Counted from the stretch's first letter, positions 41,914 to 56,651 are shown. The stretch is DNA of 64,000 bases from an uncultured Pelagibacteraceae bacterium (GCA_902558705.1 CACEEW010000001.1:1-64000), one strand, 5' to 3'. Translations and numbers: made by a program. Notes: generated by a model from the letters alone, not told the origin.

Positions 41914-42960
41914 ATGTCTAGATATTACACAAGGGTGTGTAATTTCTACTATGGTTCTAAATCAAAAGCATTAATTAAAAAAGCAAAGTCTTTGCCATTA
42001 AATGGAAATAATCTAATTTCTTTTGATGAAATTGAAATAATTTCAAGAAAATCAGTAAAAAAATTATCAATTAAAAAAATTAATGACTTACCCCATCTAT
42101 TAAAAAAGATTGTAAAAAAAGATATCAAACTTATTACAAAAAAAAAAAAATTTAAAAATTTAAATTTTAAAACTTTACCAAAAATTATGGGAGTTTTAAA
42201 TATGACACCAGATAGTTTTTCTGATGGAGGAAAATATAATAAAAATTATTTAGCAAAAAAACGATTAAACTATTTATTTAATAGTGGCGCTGATATAGTT
42301 GATATTGGTGGGGAGTCCACAAGACCCGGTTCAAAACCTATAAGTTCTAAAATTGAATGGAATAGAATAAGATATATTTTAAATAATTTTAACAAAAAAA
42401 ATTTTTTGTCTCTTGATACAAGAAAATCACACATTATGGAAAAAGGGATTAATTTGGGTGTAGCATTAATCAATGATGTTTCAGGTCTTAGTTATGACAA
42501 AAATTCTATAAAAGTTTTAAAAAAATATAAGATACCCTTTGTATTACAACATTCTCTAGGAAATCCAGATGTAATGCAAAATAATCCAAAATATAAAAAT
42601 GTTTTGTTAGATATTTATGATTTTTTTGAAAAAAAAATGGATTATTTAAGAATGAATGGAATTGACCATAATAATATAATCCTAGATCCAGGTATAGGAT
42701 TTGGAAAAAATTTGAAACATAATTTGAAATTAATTAAAAATATATCGATTTACCATTCCTTGGGATTGCCTATATTGCTTGGAATATCAAGAAAGAAGTT
42801 TATTAGAGAATTATCTGGAAAAAATGATAGTTCATCAAGAGTAGGAGGAACAATTAGTTCAAGCATTTATGCTATGATGCAAGGTGTTCAATTGTTAAGG
42901 ATTCATGATGTTAATGAAATTCATCAAAGTCTTAAAGTCTTTAAAGAGCTAATTAAATAA
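41914..42960 (+). CDS. folP: Dihydropteroate synthase
   Basis: 'PKIMGVLNMTPDSFSDGGKY', 'DIGGESTRPGSKPIS', 'IILDPGIGFGKNLKHNLKLI', 'GISRKKFI'. Confidence 0.95.
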   Translation: MSRYYTRVCNFYYGSKSKALIKKAKSLPLNGNNLISFDEIEIISRKSVKKLSIKKINDLPHLLKKIVKKDIKLITKKKKFKNLNFKTLPKIMGVLNMTPDSFSDGGKYNKNYLAKKRLNYLFNSGADIVDIGGESTRPGSKPISSKIEWNRIRYILNNFNKKNFLSLDTRKSHIMEKGINLGVALINDVSGLSYDKNSIKVLKKYKIPFVLQHSLGNPDVMQNNPKYKNVLLDIYDFFEKKMDYLRMNGIDHNNIILDPGIGFGKNLKHNLKLIKNISIYHSLGLPILLGISRKKFIRELSGKNDSSSRVGGTISSSIYAMMQGVQLLRIHDVNEIHQSLKVFKELIK

Positions 42961-42962
42961 TA

Positions 42963-44287
42963 ATGAAATATTTTGGTACAGATGGAATTAGAGGGCACGT
43001 GAATAGTAAAAATATAAATGGTGATATGTTTTTCAAATTTGGCCTAGCAGCAGGTAAATACTTTACAAATTTAAAAAAGAAAAAACAAATTGCGCTTATA
43101 GCTAAAGATACAAGGCTTTCAGGTTATGCACTTGAACCTGCTTTAGTTTCTGGTTTAGCGTCAGCAGGAATGCATGTTTTTACCTTAGGACCTTTACCAA
43201 CCAACGGACTAGCAATGTTAACAAGATCTATGAATGCTAATTTAGGAATTATGATAACTGCATCTCATAATTTATTTGATGACAATGGATTAAAACTATT
43301 TGGCCCTGATGGACTAAAATTGTCTGACAAAATTCAAAAAAAAATTGAGAATTTAATCGATCTTAATGTAACAAAACATTTATCTAATCCAAAATCTTTA
43401 GGAAGAGTAAAAAGATTAGAGACAGGCACAGATGATTATTTAGCTATACTCAAAAAAAAAATCTCTAAGACCTTTAAATTGAAAAATATGAAAATCGTTT
43501 TAGATTGTGCGAATGGAGCTGGATATAAATCTGCCCCTAAAATGCTTAAAACCCTTGGAGCTAAGCTAACAATAATTGGAGATAAACCAAATGGTTTTAA
43601 TATTAATAAAAATTGTGGATCTACTTATCCAAACACGTTGCAAAGATATGTCAAAAAAAATAAAGCTGATTTAGGTATTTCTTTAGATGGAGATGCAGAT
43701 AGAATTATAATGTGTGATGAAAAAGGATCTATAATAGATGGTGATCAAATTATAGCTGCATTGGCTGTTTTGTGGAAAAAAAAACGAATCCTTAAAGGAG
43801 GAGTAGTAGGAACCCTAATGTCAAATTATGGTTTAGAGGATTTTTTTAGAAGAAAAAAAATTAAATTCATTCGAGCTAATGTTGGTGACAGATATGTTAA
43901 AGAAATTATGCAAAATAAAAAATTTAATTTAGGAGGAGAACAATCGGGACATATAATTCTTGGAAAATTTGCTACTACAGGTGATGGTCTTTTAGTTGCT
44001 CTTGAAGTTATTCAAGCATTAAATGGAAAAATAAAAGCAAGTAATTTTTTTGATGTATTTGAGAAAATACCTCAAGTATTAGTAAATATTAAAATTAAAG
44101 ACAAAAACATATTAAAAAAATTCTCTGTAAAAACTCAATAAAAATTGCTAATAAATTAATCAAAGGTCATGGTAGGATTCTTGTCAGAAAATCTGGTACA
44201 GAAGCAAAAATAAGAATTATGGGAGAAAGTAAAAATAAAGTTTTACTTAATAAATGTATTAAAAATATTATTAAAACAATTAATTAA
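42963..44287 (+). pseudogene. glmM: Phosphoglucosamine mutase, apparent -1 frameshift near the C-terminus
   Basis: Frame 0 ORF 42963..44141 has 'MKYFGTDGIRGHVN', 'ITASHNLFDDNGLK', 'SLDGDADRIIMCD'. The C-terminal domain continues in frame 2 as 'KIANKLIKGHGRILVRKSGTEAKIRIMGESKNKVLLNKCIKNIIKTIN*', ending at 44287. Confidence 0.9.
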
Positions 44288-44288
44288 A

Positions 44289-47283
<2,995 letters not shown>

Positions 47284-47323
47284 AAACAGTTTATCTAATT
47301 AATAATTTATTTTTTTCAATAAT

Positions 47324-48304
47324 TTATTTGCTAGTATTTCTTAGCATTTTAAGAATATTTTCAAGTTCTTGTGGCAAAATTGAGTTAAAAATCATTTCTT
47401 TATTTTTTTTTGGATGAATAAAACCAATAGTTTGAGCATGAAGAAATTGACGTTTGAGATTAATCAGTTTTTTTTCCAATGTGGGATTAATATTTTTAAT
47501 TTTTTTAAATTTCTTTTTATACTTATCATCACCAACAATACTATTGCCCATGAAATTCATATGAACTCTTATTTGATGAGTTCTGCCAGTTTCCAATTTA
47601 CATTCTAATAAACTCATAGTTGGAGTATATTCATTTTCAAAGATTTCTATTGTTTTATAATTTGTAATTGCTTTTTTTCCTTTTGTCCTACTTACCTCCA
47701 TCATTTGTCTATTTTTAGAACTTCTGGTAATAAATGTTTCGATTTTTCCTTTTGAAGGTTTTACCTTCCCCCAAATTAATAATTGATAGACTCTAGTGAT
47801 TGAATGTTTACTAAATTGAGTTGAAAGATTTTCGTGTGTTTCATTATTTTTTGCAACAACTATTAAACCAGATGTATTTTTATCAATTCTATGTACTAAC
47901 CCTGGTCTTAATTCATCACCAATATTTGATAAAGAATTTTTATCATAGTTTATTAAAGCATTAACAATAGTCTTATCAAAATTTCCTGCTCCAGGATGCA
48001 TTACAATTCCTGCAGGTTTATTTATAACAATCAAATCTTCATCTTCATAAATAATATCTAATTTATATTTAAAGGGTGTAAGTGAAGCTATTTTTGGCTC
48101 TGGAATAATTAGCTCTAGAGTATCACCGCAAGAAACTTTCTTTGATGGATCTATGTTAATTTGATTATTCAATTTTAATTTCTTATCTAAAATTAAATTT
48201 TTAATTCTTGTTCGGCTGATTTTATTTTCTTTTTTATTGATAAAAACATCAACACGAAGGTTTTTATCAGCATCTTCTACAATCAAATTTATTTTTTTTT
48301 TCAT
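47324..48304 (-). CDS. RluA/RluD family pseudouridine synthase
   Basis: S4-like N-terminus; 'DLIVINKPAGIVMHPGAGNFDKTIVNAL', 'PGLVHRIDKNTSGLIVVAK', 'TGRTHQIRVHMNFMGNSIVGDDKY'. Confidence 0.94.
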   Translation of the reverse strand: MKKKINLIVEDADKNLRVDVFINKKENKISRTRIKNLILDKKLKLNNQINIDPSKKVSCGDTLELIIPEPKIASLTPFKYKLDIIYEDEDLIVINKPAGIVMHPGAGNFDKTIVNALINYDKNSLSNIGDELRPGLVHRIDKNTSGLIVVAKNNETHENLSTQFSKHSITRVYQLLIWGKVKPSKGKIETFITRSSKNRQMMEVSRTKGKKAITNYKTIEIFENEYTPTMSLLECKLETGRTHQIRVHMNFMGNSIVGDDKYKKKFKKIKNINPTLEKKLINLKRQFLHAQTIGFIHPKKNKEMIFNSILPQELENILKMLRNTSK

Positions 48305-48327
48305 AAAATAATATATTAATATTATAT

Positions 48328-48404
48328 GCGCCTGTAGCTCAACTGGATAGAGCGCCTGACTTCGGATCAGGAGGTTCTGGGTTCAACTCCTAGCAGGCGC
48401 ACCA
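48328..48404 (+). tRNA. tRNA-Arg (anticodon UCG)
   Basis: GCGCCTGTAGCTCAACTGGATAGAGCGCCTGACTTCGGATCAGGAGGTTCTGGGTTCAACTCCTAGCAGGCGCACCA: acceptor GCGCCTG/CAGGCGC, anticodon stem CCTGA/TCAGG, loop CTTCGGA. Confidence 0.95.
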
Positions 48405-48405
48405 T

Positions 48406-49197
48406 TCATTCGCCCATGTTTATTAAGGTTCCCTTAATTCGCGCTTTTAAAAAAGAAAAGTAAAATAAAATAATTCCAAATGTTAAATAAACTAAATTTA
48501 ACAAATAAGCTTGTTTTAAATTTTCATAATTAACAAAATTATTTAAAAGTATGTTTCTAGTTTCATCAAAAATATAGACCAAAGGTAACCCTTTAGCAAT
48601 TATTTGAAAAAAATTAGGAAGAATCTCTATTGGATAATATATACAACCAAGAGGAGCTAATAAAAATAAAGATGACCAAGCAATATTTTCAAAAGATGGA
48701 CCAAATCTCATAAGACCAGCGCTTACAAACAAACCAAGTGTAATTCCAAAAATATATAAACTTAAAAATAATAATAATAGTGGTAAACCTAATTTTAGAA
48801 TTGAAACTCCAAACAATGGAGAAGTTAAAATAATTGCTGGTACTAATCCAATTAAAGTTCTTATCAAAGCTGTAAAAACTAGTGATACTATTATTTCTTT
48901 AAGTTTAAGAGGAGCTATAAAAAGATTTGTAAAATTTCTACTCCATATTTCCTCTAAAAAAAGCATATTAAAACTAATACTAGATCTAAAAAGGATATCA
49001 TAAAGTATTGCACATGTTAGAATTACCCCAAGCGTATTACTGTAATAGTCACTATAGATTGAAAAAAACTTAGAAATAAATCCCCATAGTACAATTTGTA
49101 TAGTTGGCCAATAAACTAAATCTAAAATTCTAGGTAAAGACCCTTTAATTAAATAGAAATGTCTTAAAAAAAGACCATACATTTTATTAAAATTCAT
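48406..49197 (-). CDS. ABC-2 type transporter permease
   Basis: Hydrophobic; 'RIKGTLINMGE' C-terminus, 'LFLEEIWSRNFTNLFIAPLKLKEII'; 4-bp overlap with the ATPase gene. Confidence 0.88.
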   Translation of the reverse strand: MNFNKMYGLFLRHFYLIKGSLPRILDLVYWPTIQIVLWGFISKFFSIYSDYYSNTLGVILTCAILYDILFRSSISFNMLFLEEIWSRNFTNLFIAPLKLKEIIVSLVFTALIRTLIGLVPAIILTSPLFGVSILKLGLPLLLLFLSLYIFGITLGLFVSAGLMRFGPSFENIAWSSLFLLAPLGCIYYPIEILPNFFQIIAKGLPLVYIFDETRNILLNNFVNYENLKQAYLLNLVYLTFGIILFYFSFLKARIKGTLINMGE

Positions 49198-49925
49198 ATT
49201 CTTTCTCTTGTAATTTTCAAAAAAACTTCTTCCATATTTTTTCGCCCATGTTTTTTGATTAATTGTTCTGGTTTACCACTGTCAACTATTGATCCTTTAT
49301 TCATCATCAGTACTGAAGAACATAATCTTTCAACTTCAGACATATTATGTGATGCTAGCAATATAGACGCTTTGTTTTCTTTTTGATAACTTTCTAAAAA
49401 ACTTCTCACAAAATCACCTGTCTCAGGATCTAGAGATGCCGTTGGTTCATCTAGCAGTAAAACTGCAGGATTATTAATTATTGATTTAGCAAGACTGACT
49501 CTATTTTTTTGACCTGAAGAAAGCTCTCCTGTAAGTTTGTTTATTATTTCACTCAATCTAAGTTTTTCTGTGAGCATTTCTATTTTTTTTTTTAAGTTTT
49601 TAATATCATAGAGTCTTCCGTATACTTCAAGATTTTGTTTTACTGTTAATTTTTTCGGAAGCTCAATATATGGCGATATGAAGTTAAGATGGTTTAATAA
49701 ATCAACTCTTTTCTTTTCAATTTCAATTCCATTAATTAACACTTTGCCATTTGATGGTTTTAATAATCCTAAAATCATTCCAATAGTAGTTGTTTTTCCA
49801 CATCCATTAGGACCGAGTATTCCAATAATCTCATTTTTATTAACTTTAAAAGAAATATCTTTAACAGCATCCTTATTGTTATAAATTTTTGATAATCCAA
49901 TTACTTCCAATGGAACTTGCATCAA
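49194..49925 (-). CDS. ABC transporter ATP-binding protein
   Basis: Walker A 'GILGPNGCGKTTTIG', 'GELSSGQKNRVSLAKSI', 'LLLDEPTASLDPETGDF'. Confidence 0.95.
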   Translation of the reverse strand: MMQVPLEVIGLSKIYNNKDAVKDISFKVNKNEIIGILGPNGCGKTTTIGMILGLLKPSNGKVLINGIEIEKKRVDLLNHLNFISPYIELPKKLTVKQNLEVYGRLYDIKNLKKKIEMLTEKLRLSEIINKLTGELSSGQKNRVSLAKSIINNPAVLLLDEPTASLDPETGDFVRSFLESYQKENKASILLASHNMSEVERLCSSVLMMNKGSIVDSGKPEQLIKKHGRKNMEEVFLKITRERI

Positions 49926-50854
49926 AATTTTGAAGCCCTTAACAATCTATCATTGATAGTTATACCCAGTCCTTTGTAAGGAATCTTTCCAACGACAATA
50001 GATTTAAATTTACTTTTTTTTATTTTTCTGAGTGTTGTGTATAAATTTTTTGCAGCTTCTCTTAGACTACCTTTTTTAGATAAAAAAAAATAGTTTGGTT
50101 TTGTCTTTTTAATTCTTTTAAACAATATATAGGCCTCGTTATCTTTTGCCTTTCTTACATTCATCTTTAATGGAATTCCAGGAGAATAGTGGAGCTTATA
50201 TTGACCTGGAGCAGTAATCTTTAATGGATTATTTTTTATTTTTATTTTTTGATTTAATGCTTTTTCAATATTACTAATTTCTAAACCTCCCAACCTTAAG
50301 ATTTTTGGTTCTTTTCTAAGATCAATTATTGTCGACTCTAAACCTATTTTAGACTTTCCACCTTCTAAGATATATTTAATTTTATTTCCAAAATCCTCCT
50401 TTACATCTATTGATCTTACAGCACTTACCTTTGAGGATAAATTAGCACTTGGTGCTGCCAGAGGAAATTTCAGTTTTTTTAACAGAGCTCTTGTTACAGG
50501 ATGTTTTGGAAATCTTATAGCCAAAGAGTTTTTTTTGTTAGTTGCAATTTTAGAAATTCTTGAATTTTTATGTAAACTTAAAATAAATGTAATTGGCCCT
50601 GGACAAAATTTTTTATATAAGTCTAAAAATCTACTATCAAAATTACAGTCTTTTCTTAATTGTATAATGTTGTAATAATGAACTATAAGAGGGTTATCTT
50701 TTGGTCTTTTTTTTAATCTATATATCTTTTCACAAGCTTTATTTGAGTATGCATTTCCTGATAAACCATAAACAGTCTCGGTAGGTATAGCCACACACTC
50801 ATTTTTATTTAAGTGTTTTATAGCTTTTTTAATATTTGCAAGATTAATTTTCAT
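49922..50854 (-). CDS. L-threonylcarbamoyladenylate synthase (Sua5/TsaC family)
   Basis: 'CVAIPTETVYGLSGNAYSNKACEKIYRLKKRPKDNPLIVH', 'RFPKHPVTRALLKKLKFPLAAPSANLSSKVS', plus Sua5-type C-terminal extension. Confidence 0.93.
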   Translation of the reverse strand: MKINLANIKKAIKHLNKNECVAIPTETVYGLSGNAYSNKACEKIYRLKKRPKDNPLIVHYYNIIQLRKDCNFDSRFLDLYKKFCPGPITFILSLHKNSRISKIATNKKNSLAIRFPKHPVTRALLKKLKFPLAAPSANLSSKVSAVRSIDVKEDFGNKIKYILEGGKSKIGLESTIIDLRKEPKILRLGGLEISNIEKALNQKIKIKNNPLKITAPGQYKLHYSPGIPLKMNVRKAKDNEAYILFKRIKKTKPNYFFLSKKGSLREAAKNLYTTLRKIKKSKFKSIVVGKIPYKGLGITINDRLLRASKF

Positions 50855-50874
50855 GTATTATCTCAGAGTATTAT

Positions 50875-51129
50875 ATGAAAGATAAAAATTTACCAAATGA
50901 TTATAGCTCTCTATCTCTAGAGGAACTAACTAATGAGGCAAATAAAATGATTGAATATTTAGAAAACCAAAAAGATCTGGAAAATTCCATGGAAAACTAT
51001 CAAAATCTTATCAAACTTAATAATATAATTGAGAAGAAGTTTCAAAGAAATATCAAAGATATAAACATAAAAACTAAAGAAAAGATTACAAAGATTTTTA
51101 ATAAAAAAGATGCAAAGTTCACTAAATAA
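50875..51129 (+). CDS. xseB: Exodeoxyribonuclease VII small subunit
   Basis: Short protein with 'SLEELTNEANKMIEYLENQKDLENSMENYQNLIKLNNIIEKKF'; directly upstream of ispA-dxs. Confidence 0.75.
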   Translation: MKDKNLPNDYSSLSLEELTNEANKMIEYLENQKDLENSMENYQNLIKLNNIIEKKFQRNIKDINIKTKEKITKIFNKKDAKFTK

Positions 51130-51982
51130 AATAGCTAAAGATACTGATTCTTTTTTAAAAGGTTTTATAAAAAAACAAAAAAAATCTGAATTAATAGTAC
51201 CAATGAAATATGGTTTATTTTCTGGGGGCAAAAAAGTTAGATCAAAAATTCTGATTGATGCTGGGTCAATATTTAAAATAGACTACAAAACATTAATAAT
51301 GATAGGCTCTGCTATTGAGTGTATACATGCTTACTCTTTAATTCATGATGACTTGCCTTGCATGGATAATGATACAATTAGAAGAGGCAAACAATCGACA
51401 CATATTAAATTTGGTGAATCAACAGCTGTTTTAGCTGGAAACTCACTTTTAACTATGGCGTTTGAAATTTTGACTCATAAAGATTTAAATACTTCTCAAG
51501 CCGTAAAAGTTAATCTTGTAAATAAACTTTCAGAATGTGCAGGCCATATTGGAATTGCTGGGGGACAATATCTAGACTTAAGTTATGAACATAAGAAAGT
51601 ATCTAAAAAAAGAATCCTTGAAATGGAAATAAAAAAAACTGGTAAATTATTTAGTTTTTGCTGTGTAGTACCTTTAATTTTAAAAAAAAGAAATAAGAGT
51701 GAAATTAAGAAATTCGAAAATTTAGGCTCAGACATTGGATTATTATTTCAAGTTGCCGATGATTTAATTGATCATAAAGGCAGTTTATTGACAGCAGGAA
51801 AAAAAACTGGAAAAGATAAAAAGAAGGGTAAAGCAACTCTAATTAGTTTACTAGGACATAAAAATACTATTAAGTATGCAAATAAATTAATTTTAAAAAT
51901 TAATAATAAATTGAAAAAATATGGTTCAAAATCTAAAGATTTATCAGAGACCTTAAATTATATTTTGAATAGGAATAAATGA
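51110..51982 (+). CDS. ispA: Polyprenyl synthetase (farnesyl diphosphate synthase)
   Basis: '[17 protein letters not shown]', '[24 protein letters not shown]', '[15 protein letters not shown]'. Confidence 0.94.
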   Translation: MQSSLNKIAKDTDSFLKGFIKKQKKSELIVPMKYGLFSGGKKVRSKILIDAGSIFKIDYKTLIMIGSAIECIHAYSLIHDDLPCMDNDTIRRGKQSTHIKFGESTAVLAGNSLLTMAFEILTHKDLNTSQAVKVNLVNKLSECAGHIGIAGGQYLDLSYEHKKVSKKRILEMEIKKTGKLFSFCCVVPLILKKRNKSEIKKFENLGSDIGLLFQVADDLIDHKGSLLTAGKKTGKDKKKGKATLISLLGHKNTIKYANKLILKINNKLKKYGSKSKDLSETLNYILNRNK

Positions 51983-53892
51983 AAAAAGAATATGAATTTT
52001 TAAATCAAATAAATTTTCCTTCAGATTTAAAGAAGATACCTGAGTCGAAGTTACAAAAAGTAGCTGATGAATTAAGAGAGGAAATAATTGATGTAGTTTC
52101 CGTTACTGGAGGTCACTTAGGAGCAAGCCTTGGAGTTGTTGAGCTTAGTGTTGCGCTTCATTTTATTTTTAATACCCCTAGTGATAAATTAATTTGGGAT
52201 GTGGGACATCAGTGTTACCCACATAAAATTTTGACTGGAAGAAAAGATAAAATAAGAACATTAAGGCAAGGAGGTGGCCTATCAGGCTTTACAAAAAGAT
52301 TAGAGAGTGAATATGACCCTTTTGGTGCAGCACATAGTTCAACTTCAATCTCCTCAGCTTTGGGTATAGCTGAAGCTAATAGACTTTCCAATAAGTCTGA
52401 TAATGTTATTGCAGTTATTGGTGATGGTGCCATCAGTGCAGGTATGGCATATGAAGCCATGAACAATGCTGGTGCATCTAAAACTAAAATGATTGTCATA
52501 CTAAATGATAATGATATGTCTATAGCTAGACCTGTTGGAGCTATGGGCACTTATTTAGCTAAAATTTTTTCAGGTAAAATTTATTTTAGTTTGAGAGAGA
52601 CTATAAAATTAATTACATCTGCTTTTTCAAAACGATTTAGTATAAAAGCAGGTAAAGCTGAAGACTTGCTTAGATCTGCTGTTACTGGAGGGACGTTATT
52701 TAGTTCACTAGGATTTTATTATATTGGCCCAATCGATGGACATGATTTAAGCTCTTTAGTTCCAATCTTAAGAAATGCTAAGGACTCAAAGCATGAGGGA
52801 CCAATTTTAATTCATATCAAAACAAAAAAAGGAAAAGGGTATTCATTTGCTGAGCAAGCAAAAGATAACTATCATGGAGTTTCAAAGTTTAATGTAGAAA
52901 CTGGAGAACAAATTAAAAGCATTATTAAGACACCTTCTTATACTAAAGTGTTTGCAGATACCCTGACTCAACATGCAAAAAAAGATAGTAAAATAGTTGC
53001 TATTACAGCTGCAATGCCTGATGGGACTGGTTTGAATAGTTTTCGTAAAGAATTTCCAGACAGAACTTTTGACGTTGGAATTGCAGAACAACATGCAGTT
53101 ACGTTTGCCGCTGGTTTAGCAACTGAAAATTTTAAACCTTACGCTGCAATATATTCAACGTTTCTTCAAAGAGCCTATGATCAAGTTGTTCATGATGTAG
53201 CCATTCAAAGTTTACCAGTACGATTTGCAATAGATAGAGCAGGTTTAGTAGGTGCAGATGGACCAACCCATGCAGGAAGTTTTGATACAACTTATCTATC
53301 AACATTGCCCAATTTTGTAGTTATGGCAGCTAGTGATGAGGCTGAATTAGTAAGAATGATAAATACCTCAACAGAAATAAATGATAGACCTTGTGCATTT
53401 AGATATCCAAGAGGTACTGGGCTAGGTTCAATATTACCTTCAATTAACGATAAGATAGAGATAGGTAAATCAAAAATTATTAAAGAGGGAAAAAAATTAG
53501 CTATCCTAAATTTTGGAGCAAGATTAAATGAAACTTTAAAAGCAGCTGAAAATTTAAAAAAAAAGGGAATAGACATAACAATTGTTGATGCAAGATTTGC
53601 AAAACCTTTAGATGAAAATTTAATTTGGCAACTTGCAACCACACATGAAGCTATTATGACTATTGAGGAAGGCTCTATAGGTGGATTTGGTTCTCATGTT
53701 GTTAATTTTTTAACCAAAAAAGGTTTAATGGATAATAATCTAAAATTTAGATCAATGAATTTACCAGATATTTTTATTGATCAAGATACACCTGAAAATA
53801 TGTACAAAATAGCTAATTTAGACTCTAATTCAATTGAAGAAAAAGTTCTTGATCTATTGAATTCTAATATTGTTCTAAAAAAACAAAAATAA
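51979..53892 (+). CDS. dxs: 1-deoxy-D-xylulose-5-phosphate synthase
   Basis: '[25 protein letters not shown]', '[18 protein letters not shown]', '[18 protein letters not shown]', '[18 protein letters not shown]'. Confidence 0.98.
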   Translation: MKKEYEFLNQINFPSDLKKIPESKLQKVADELREEIIDVVSVTGGHLGASLGVVELSVALHFIFNTPSDKLIWDVGHQCYPHKILTGRKDKIRTLRQGGGLSGFTKRLESEYDPFGAAHSSTSISSALGIAEANRLSNKSDNVIAVIGDGAISAGMAYEAMNNAGASKTKMIVILNDNDMSIARPVGAMGTYLAKIFSGKIYFSLRETIKLITSAFSKRFSIKAGKAEDLLRSAVTGGTLFSSLGFYYIGPIDGHDLSSLVPILRNAKDSKHEGPILIHIKTKKGKGYSFAEQAKDNYHGVSKFNVETGEQIKSIIKTPSYTKVFADTLTQHAKKDSKIVAITAAMPDGTGLNSFRKEFPDRTFDVGIAEQHAVTFAAGLATENFKPYAAIYSTFLQRAYDQVVHDVAIQSLPVRFAIDRAGLVGADGPTHAGSFDTTYLSTLPNFVVMAASDEAELVRMINTSTEINDRPCAFRYPRGTGLGSILPSINDKIEIGKSKIIKEGKKLAILNFGARLNETLKAAENLKKKGIDITIVDARFAKPLDENLIWQLATTHEAIMTIEEGSIGGFGSHVVNFLTKKGLMDNNLKFRSMNLPDIFIDQDTPENMYKIANLDSNSIEEKVLDLLNSNIVLKKQK

Positions 53893-53898
53893 TTTACA

Positions 53899-54981
53899 TT
53901 AACCGCACTGAGCTTTGTTCATTAAGTAATGATCTAATAAAACACATGAAAGCATAGCCTCACCTACTGGGACAGCTCTTATACCTACACATGGGTCATG
54001 CCTTCCTTTTACAGATATGGTAGTATTTTTTCCAAGTTTATTAACTGTTTTTCTGCTTTTTAAAATTGAAGAAGTAGGTTTCACTGCAAATGAAACAATT
54101 ATTTCTTGTCCAGAAGATATACCCCCAAGTATTCCTCCTGCATTATTTGAATCAAATTTTAACTTCTTTTTAGTTTGTGAAATTTCATCAGAATTTTCTT
54201 CCCCAGATAATTGAGCAGAGTTCATTCCTGAACCAATATTTACTCCCTTAACAGCATTAATACTCATCATAGCTGAAGCAATATCAGAATCTAATTTTGA
54301 GTAAATTGGTGCACCTAAACCAGCTGGAACTCCATTAGCTCTTACTTCGATTATTGCTCCACAAGAAGACCCTGCTTTCCTAACACTTAAAAGATATTTC
54401 TCCCATATTTTTAACATTGACTTATCGGGGCAAAAAAATGGATTTTTATAGATTATTTTGTTGTCCCATTTTGTTGTATCACAGCCAAGAATTCCAAGCT
54501 GTGTTACCGCAGCAGAAATCTTAAATTTTTTACCTAATTTATTTTCCAAAACTTTTTTAGCAATAGCACCTGCAGCAACCCTTGCTGCTGTTTCTCTGGC
54601 AGATGATCTTCCTCCTCCTCTGTAATCTCTAATTCCATATTTTTTAAAATATGTATAATCTGCATGCCCAGGTCTAAACTTATCTTTAATATCTTTATAA
54701 TCTTTTGAACGCATATCTTCGTTATAAATTATCAGTGATATAGGAGTTCCAGTCGTTTTGCCCTCAAATACCCCAGAAAGAATTTGAACTTTATCTCCCT
54801 CTTTTCTTTGGGTGGTAAATTTAGACTGTCCTGGCTTCCTTTTATCTAATTCTTTTTGAATATCTTGTTCTTTTAGTTGAATTAAAGGAGGACAACCGTC
54901 AATAATACAGCCAATAGCTGGACCATGGGACTCTCCCCAGGTAGTGAAACGAAAAAACTTTCCAAATGTATTAAATGACAT
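53899..54981 (-). CDS. aroC: Chorismate synthase
   Basis: '[27 protein letters not shown]', '[39 protein letters not shown]'. Confidence 0.98.
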   Translation of the reverse strand: MSFNTFGKFFRFTTWGESHGPAIGCIIDGCPPLIQLKEQDIQKELDKRKPGQSKFTTQRKEGDKVQILSGVFEGKTTGTPISLIIYNEDMRSKDYKDIKDKFRPGHADYTYFKKYGIRDYRGGGRSSARETAARVAAGAIAKKVLENKLGKKFKISAAVTQLGILGCDTTKWDNKIIYKNPFFCPDKSMLKIWEKYLLSVRKAGSSCGAIIEVRANGVPAGLGAPIYSKLDSDIASAMMSINAVKGVNIGSGMNSAQLSGEENSDEISQTKKKLKFDSNNAGGILGGISSGQEIIVSFAVKPTSSILKSRKTVNKLGKNTTISVKGRHDPCVGIRAVPVGEAMLSCVLLDHYLMNKAQCG

Positions 54982-55014
54982 TATTTATATTATATAGATT
55001 ATTTTGTTAAAATT

Positions 55015-55641
55015 ATGAATCAAAAAAACTCATTAGGCCTAAATAAATGCTTTCTCGATCTTGATGATCCATTTAAACTATTTGAGGAATGGTTTGAAGT
55101 GGCAAAAAAGAAAGAAATAAATGATCCAAATGCTTTGGCTTTAGGGACTGCCAGCAAAGACGGAGTTCCATCAGTTAGAATGGTTTTACTTAAAGGTTTT
55201 GATAAAGATGGGTTCATTTTCTATACAAATTTAAAAAGCCAAAAAAGTAAAGAATTAAAAGAAAATCCAAATGCTACAATGTGCTTTCATTGGAAAAGCT
55301 TATTAAGACAAATTAGAATTGTTGGAAAACTAAATCTAGTAGATGATAAAATAGCAGACGATTATTACAGCACCAGGGCTTATGAAAGCAGAATAGGAGC
55401 ATGGGCTTCTAAACAAAGCAGTATTTTAAAAAGTAGGAATGAACTTTTAAATAATTTAGAAAATTTCAAAAAAAAATATAGTGATAAAGATAAAGTACCA
55501 AGACCAGATCACTGGTCTGGCTGGAATTTAAAACCATCAAGTATCGAATTTTGGTTAGATGGAGATAATAGAATACATGAAAGGCTGAAGTATACTTTAG
55601 ACAACAATAATAATTGGGAAAAAAGCCTTTTAAGTCCTTAA
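55015..55641 (+). CDS. pdxH: Pyridoxamine 5'-phosphate oxidase
   Basis: 'NALALGTASKDGVPSVRMVLLKGFDKDGFIFYTNLKSQKSKEL', 'ESRIGAWASKQSS', 'DNRIHERLKY'. Confidence 0.95.
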   Translation: MNQKNSLGLNKCFLDLDDPFKLFEEWFEVAKKKEINDPNALALGTASKDGVPSVRMVLLKGFDKDGFIFYTNLKSQKSKELKENPNATMCFHWKSLLRQIRIVGKLNLVDDKIADDYYSTRAYESRIGAWASKQSSILKSRNELLNNLENFKKKYSDKDKVPRPDHWSGWNLKPSSIEFWLDGDNRIHERLKYTLDNNNNWEKSLLSP

Positions 55642-56651
55642 AAATTTCTCGATAAACTAAAAGAGGTTAAATTTTCTAGAATATTTTTTTCGTTAGAGTC
55701 TTTAAATATTGATAAAGAATTTGAGGCTAAGTTAATATAGTGCTGGGCTTTTTGATAGCATGCTTTAATTATATCATATTTTTTTATTAAGGATAAAGTG
55801 TAATCTAAATCATTCTCATTTCTTAAACTTTTAGAAAAAGCATCTTTCAGTTTTTCTCTCTCTTGATTATCTGCTTTTTGAAATAATAAAATTATAGGAA
55901 GGGTTATTTTACCTTCATAAAAATCTTGTCCAATTTTTTTTCCAAATAATTTAATTTCCGAATTATAATCCAAAGTGTCATCAGCTATTTGAAATGTTAA
56001 GCCGAGATTTCTTCCATAAAATTCTAAAGCTTCCTTTTCTTTAGTCTGCATATCAGATAATATAGCTCCAACCTTAGTAGCTGCAGCAAATAACTCTGCA
56101 GTTTTCGCTGATATAATTTTTAAATATGTTTCTTCTAACATATCAACTTCTCCGTGATGTTGAAGTTGTAATATTTCTCCTTGAGCAATTTTTGAGGAGG
56201 TTGAAGATAGTAACTTTAAAACTTCTATATTTCCATCTTCTACCATCATTTCAAAACATCTGCTAAGAAGATAATCCCCAACCAATACAGAGGAGTGATT
56301 ATCCCAAACTTTATTCAAAGTTTTCTTACCTCTTCTTAAGGAACCATTATCTATCACGTCATCATGCATTAAAGTTGCAGCATGAATTAGTTCAACACAG
56401 GCAGCAAGATTTATGTCTCTTGTACCTTTTGAGTAACCACACATTTTAGCCGAACCTAAAGTTAACAAAGCTCGTAATTTTTTGCCACCAGTATCGAGAT
56501 GGTAGTCAGTCATTTTTTGAACCAAATCAACTTTACTTACAAGTTTTGACTTTATCTTATCCTCTACGAGCAGCAATTTATCTTCAACCGAGTCTTTAAG
56601 TTGAAAATAAGAATTATTAATTTGATTTTTGAGCTGGATTACAGTTCCCAT
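55638..56651 (-). CDS. Long-chain polyprenyl diphosphate synthase (octaprenyl/decaprenyl)
   Basis: 'GGKKLRALLTLGSAKMCGY', 'ATLMHDDVIDNGSLRRGKKTLN', 'GLTFQIADDTLDYNSE'. Confidence 0.92.
   Translation of the reverse strand: MGTVIQLKNQINNSYFQLKDSVEDKLLLVEDKIKSKLVSKVDLVQKMTDYHLDTGGKKLRALLTLGSAKMCGYSKGTRDINLAACVELIHAATLMHDDVIDNGSLRRGKKTLNKVWDNHSSVLVGDYLLSRCFEMMVEDGNIEVLKLLSSTSSKIAQGEILQLQHHGEVDMLEETYLKIISAKTAELFAAATKVGAILSDMQTKEKEALEFYGRNLGLTFQIADDTLDYNSEIKLFGKKIGQDFYEGKITLPIILLFQKADNQEREKLKDAFSKSLRNENDLDYTLSLIKKYDIIKACYQKAQHYINLASNSLSIFKDSNEKNILENLTSFSLSRNF

Noticed and set aside
50959-51231. 90-aa minus-strand ORF
   Set aside because: Antisense to xseB and ispA; no motif support.
52215-52550. 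111-aa minus-strand ORF, with similar ones at 52882..53094 and 53292..53642
   Set aside because: Antisense shadows of dxs with no recognisable motifs.
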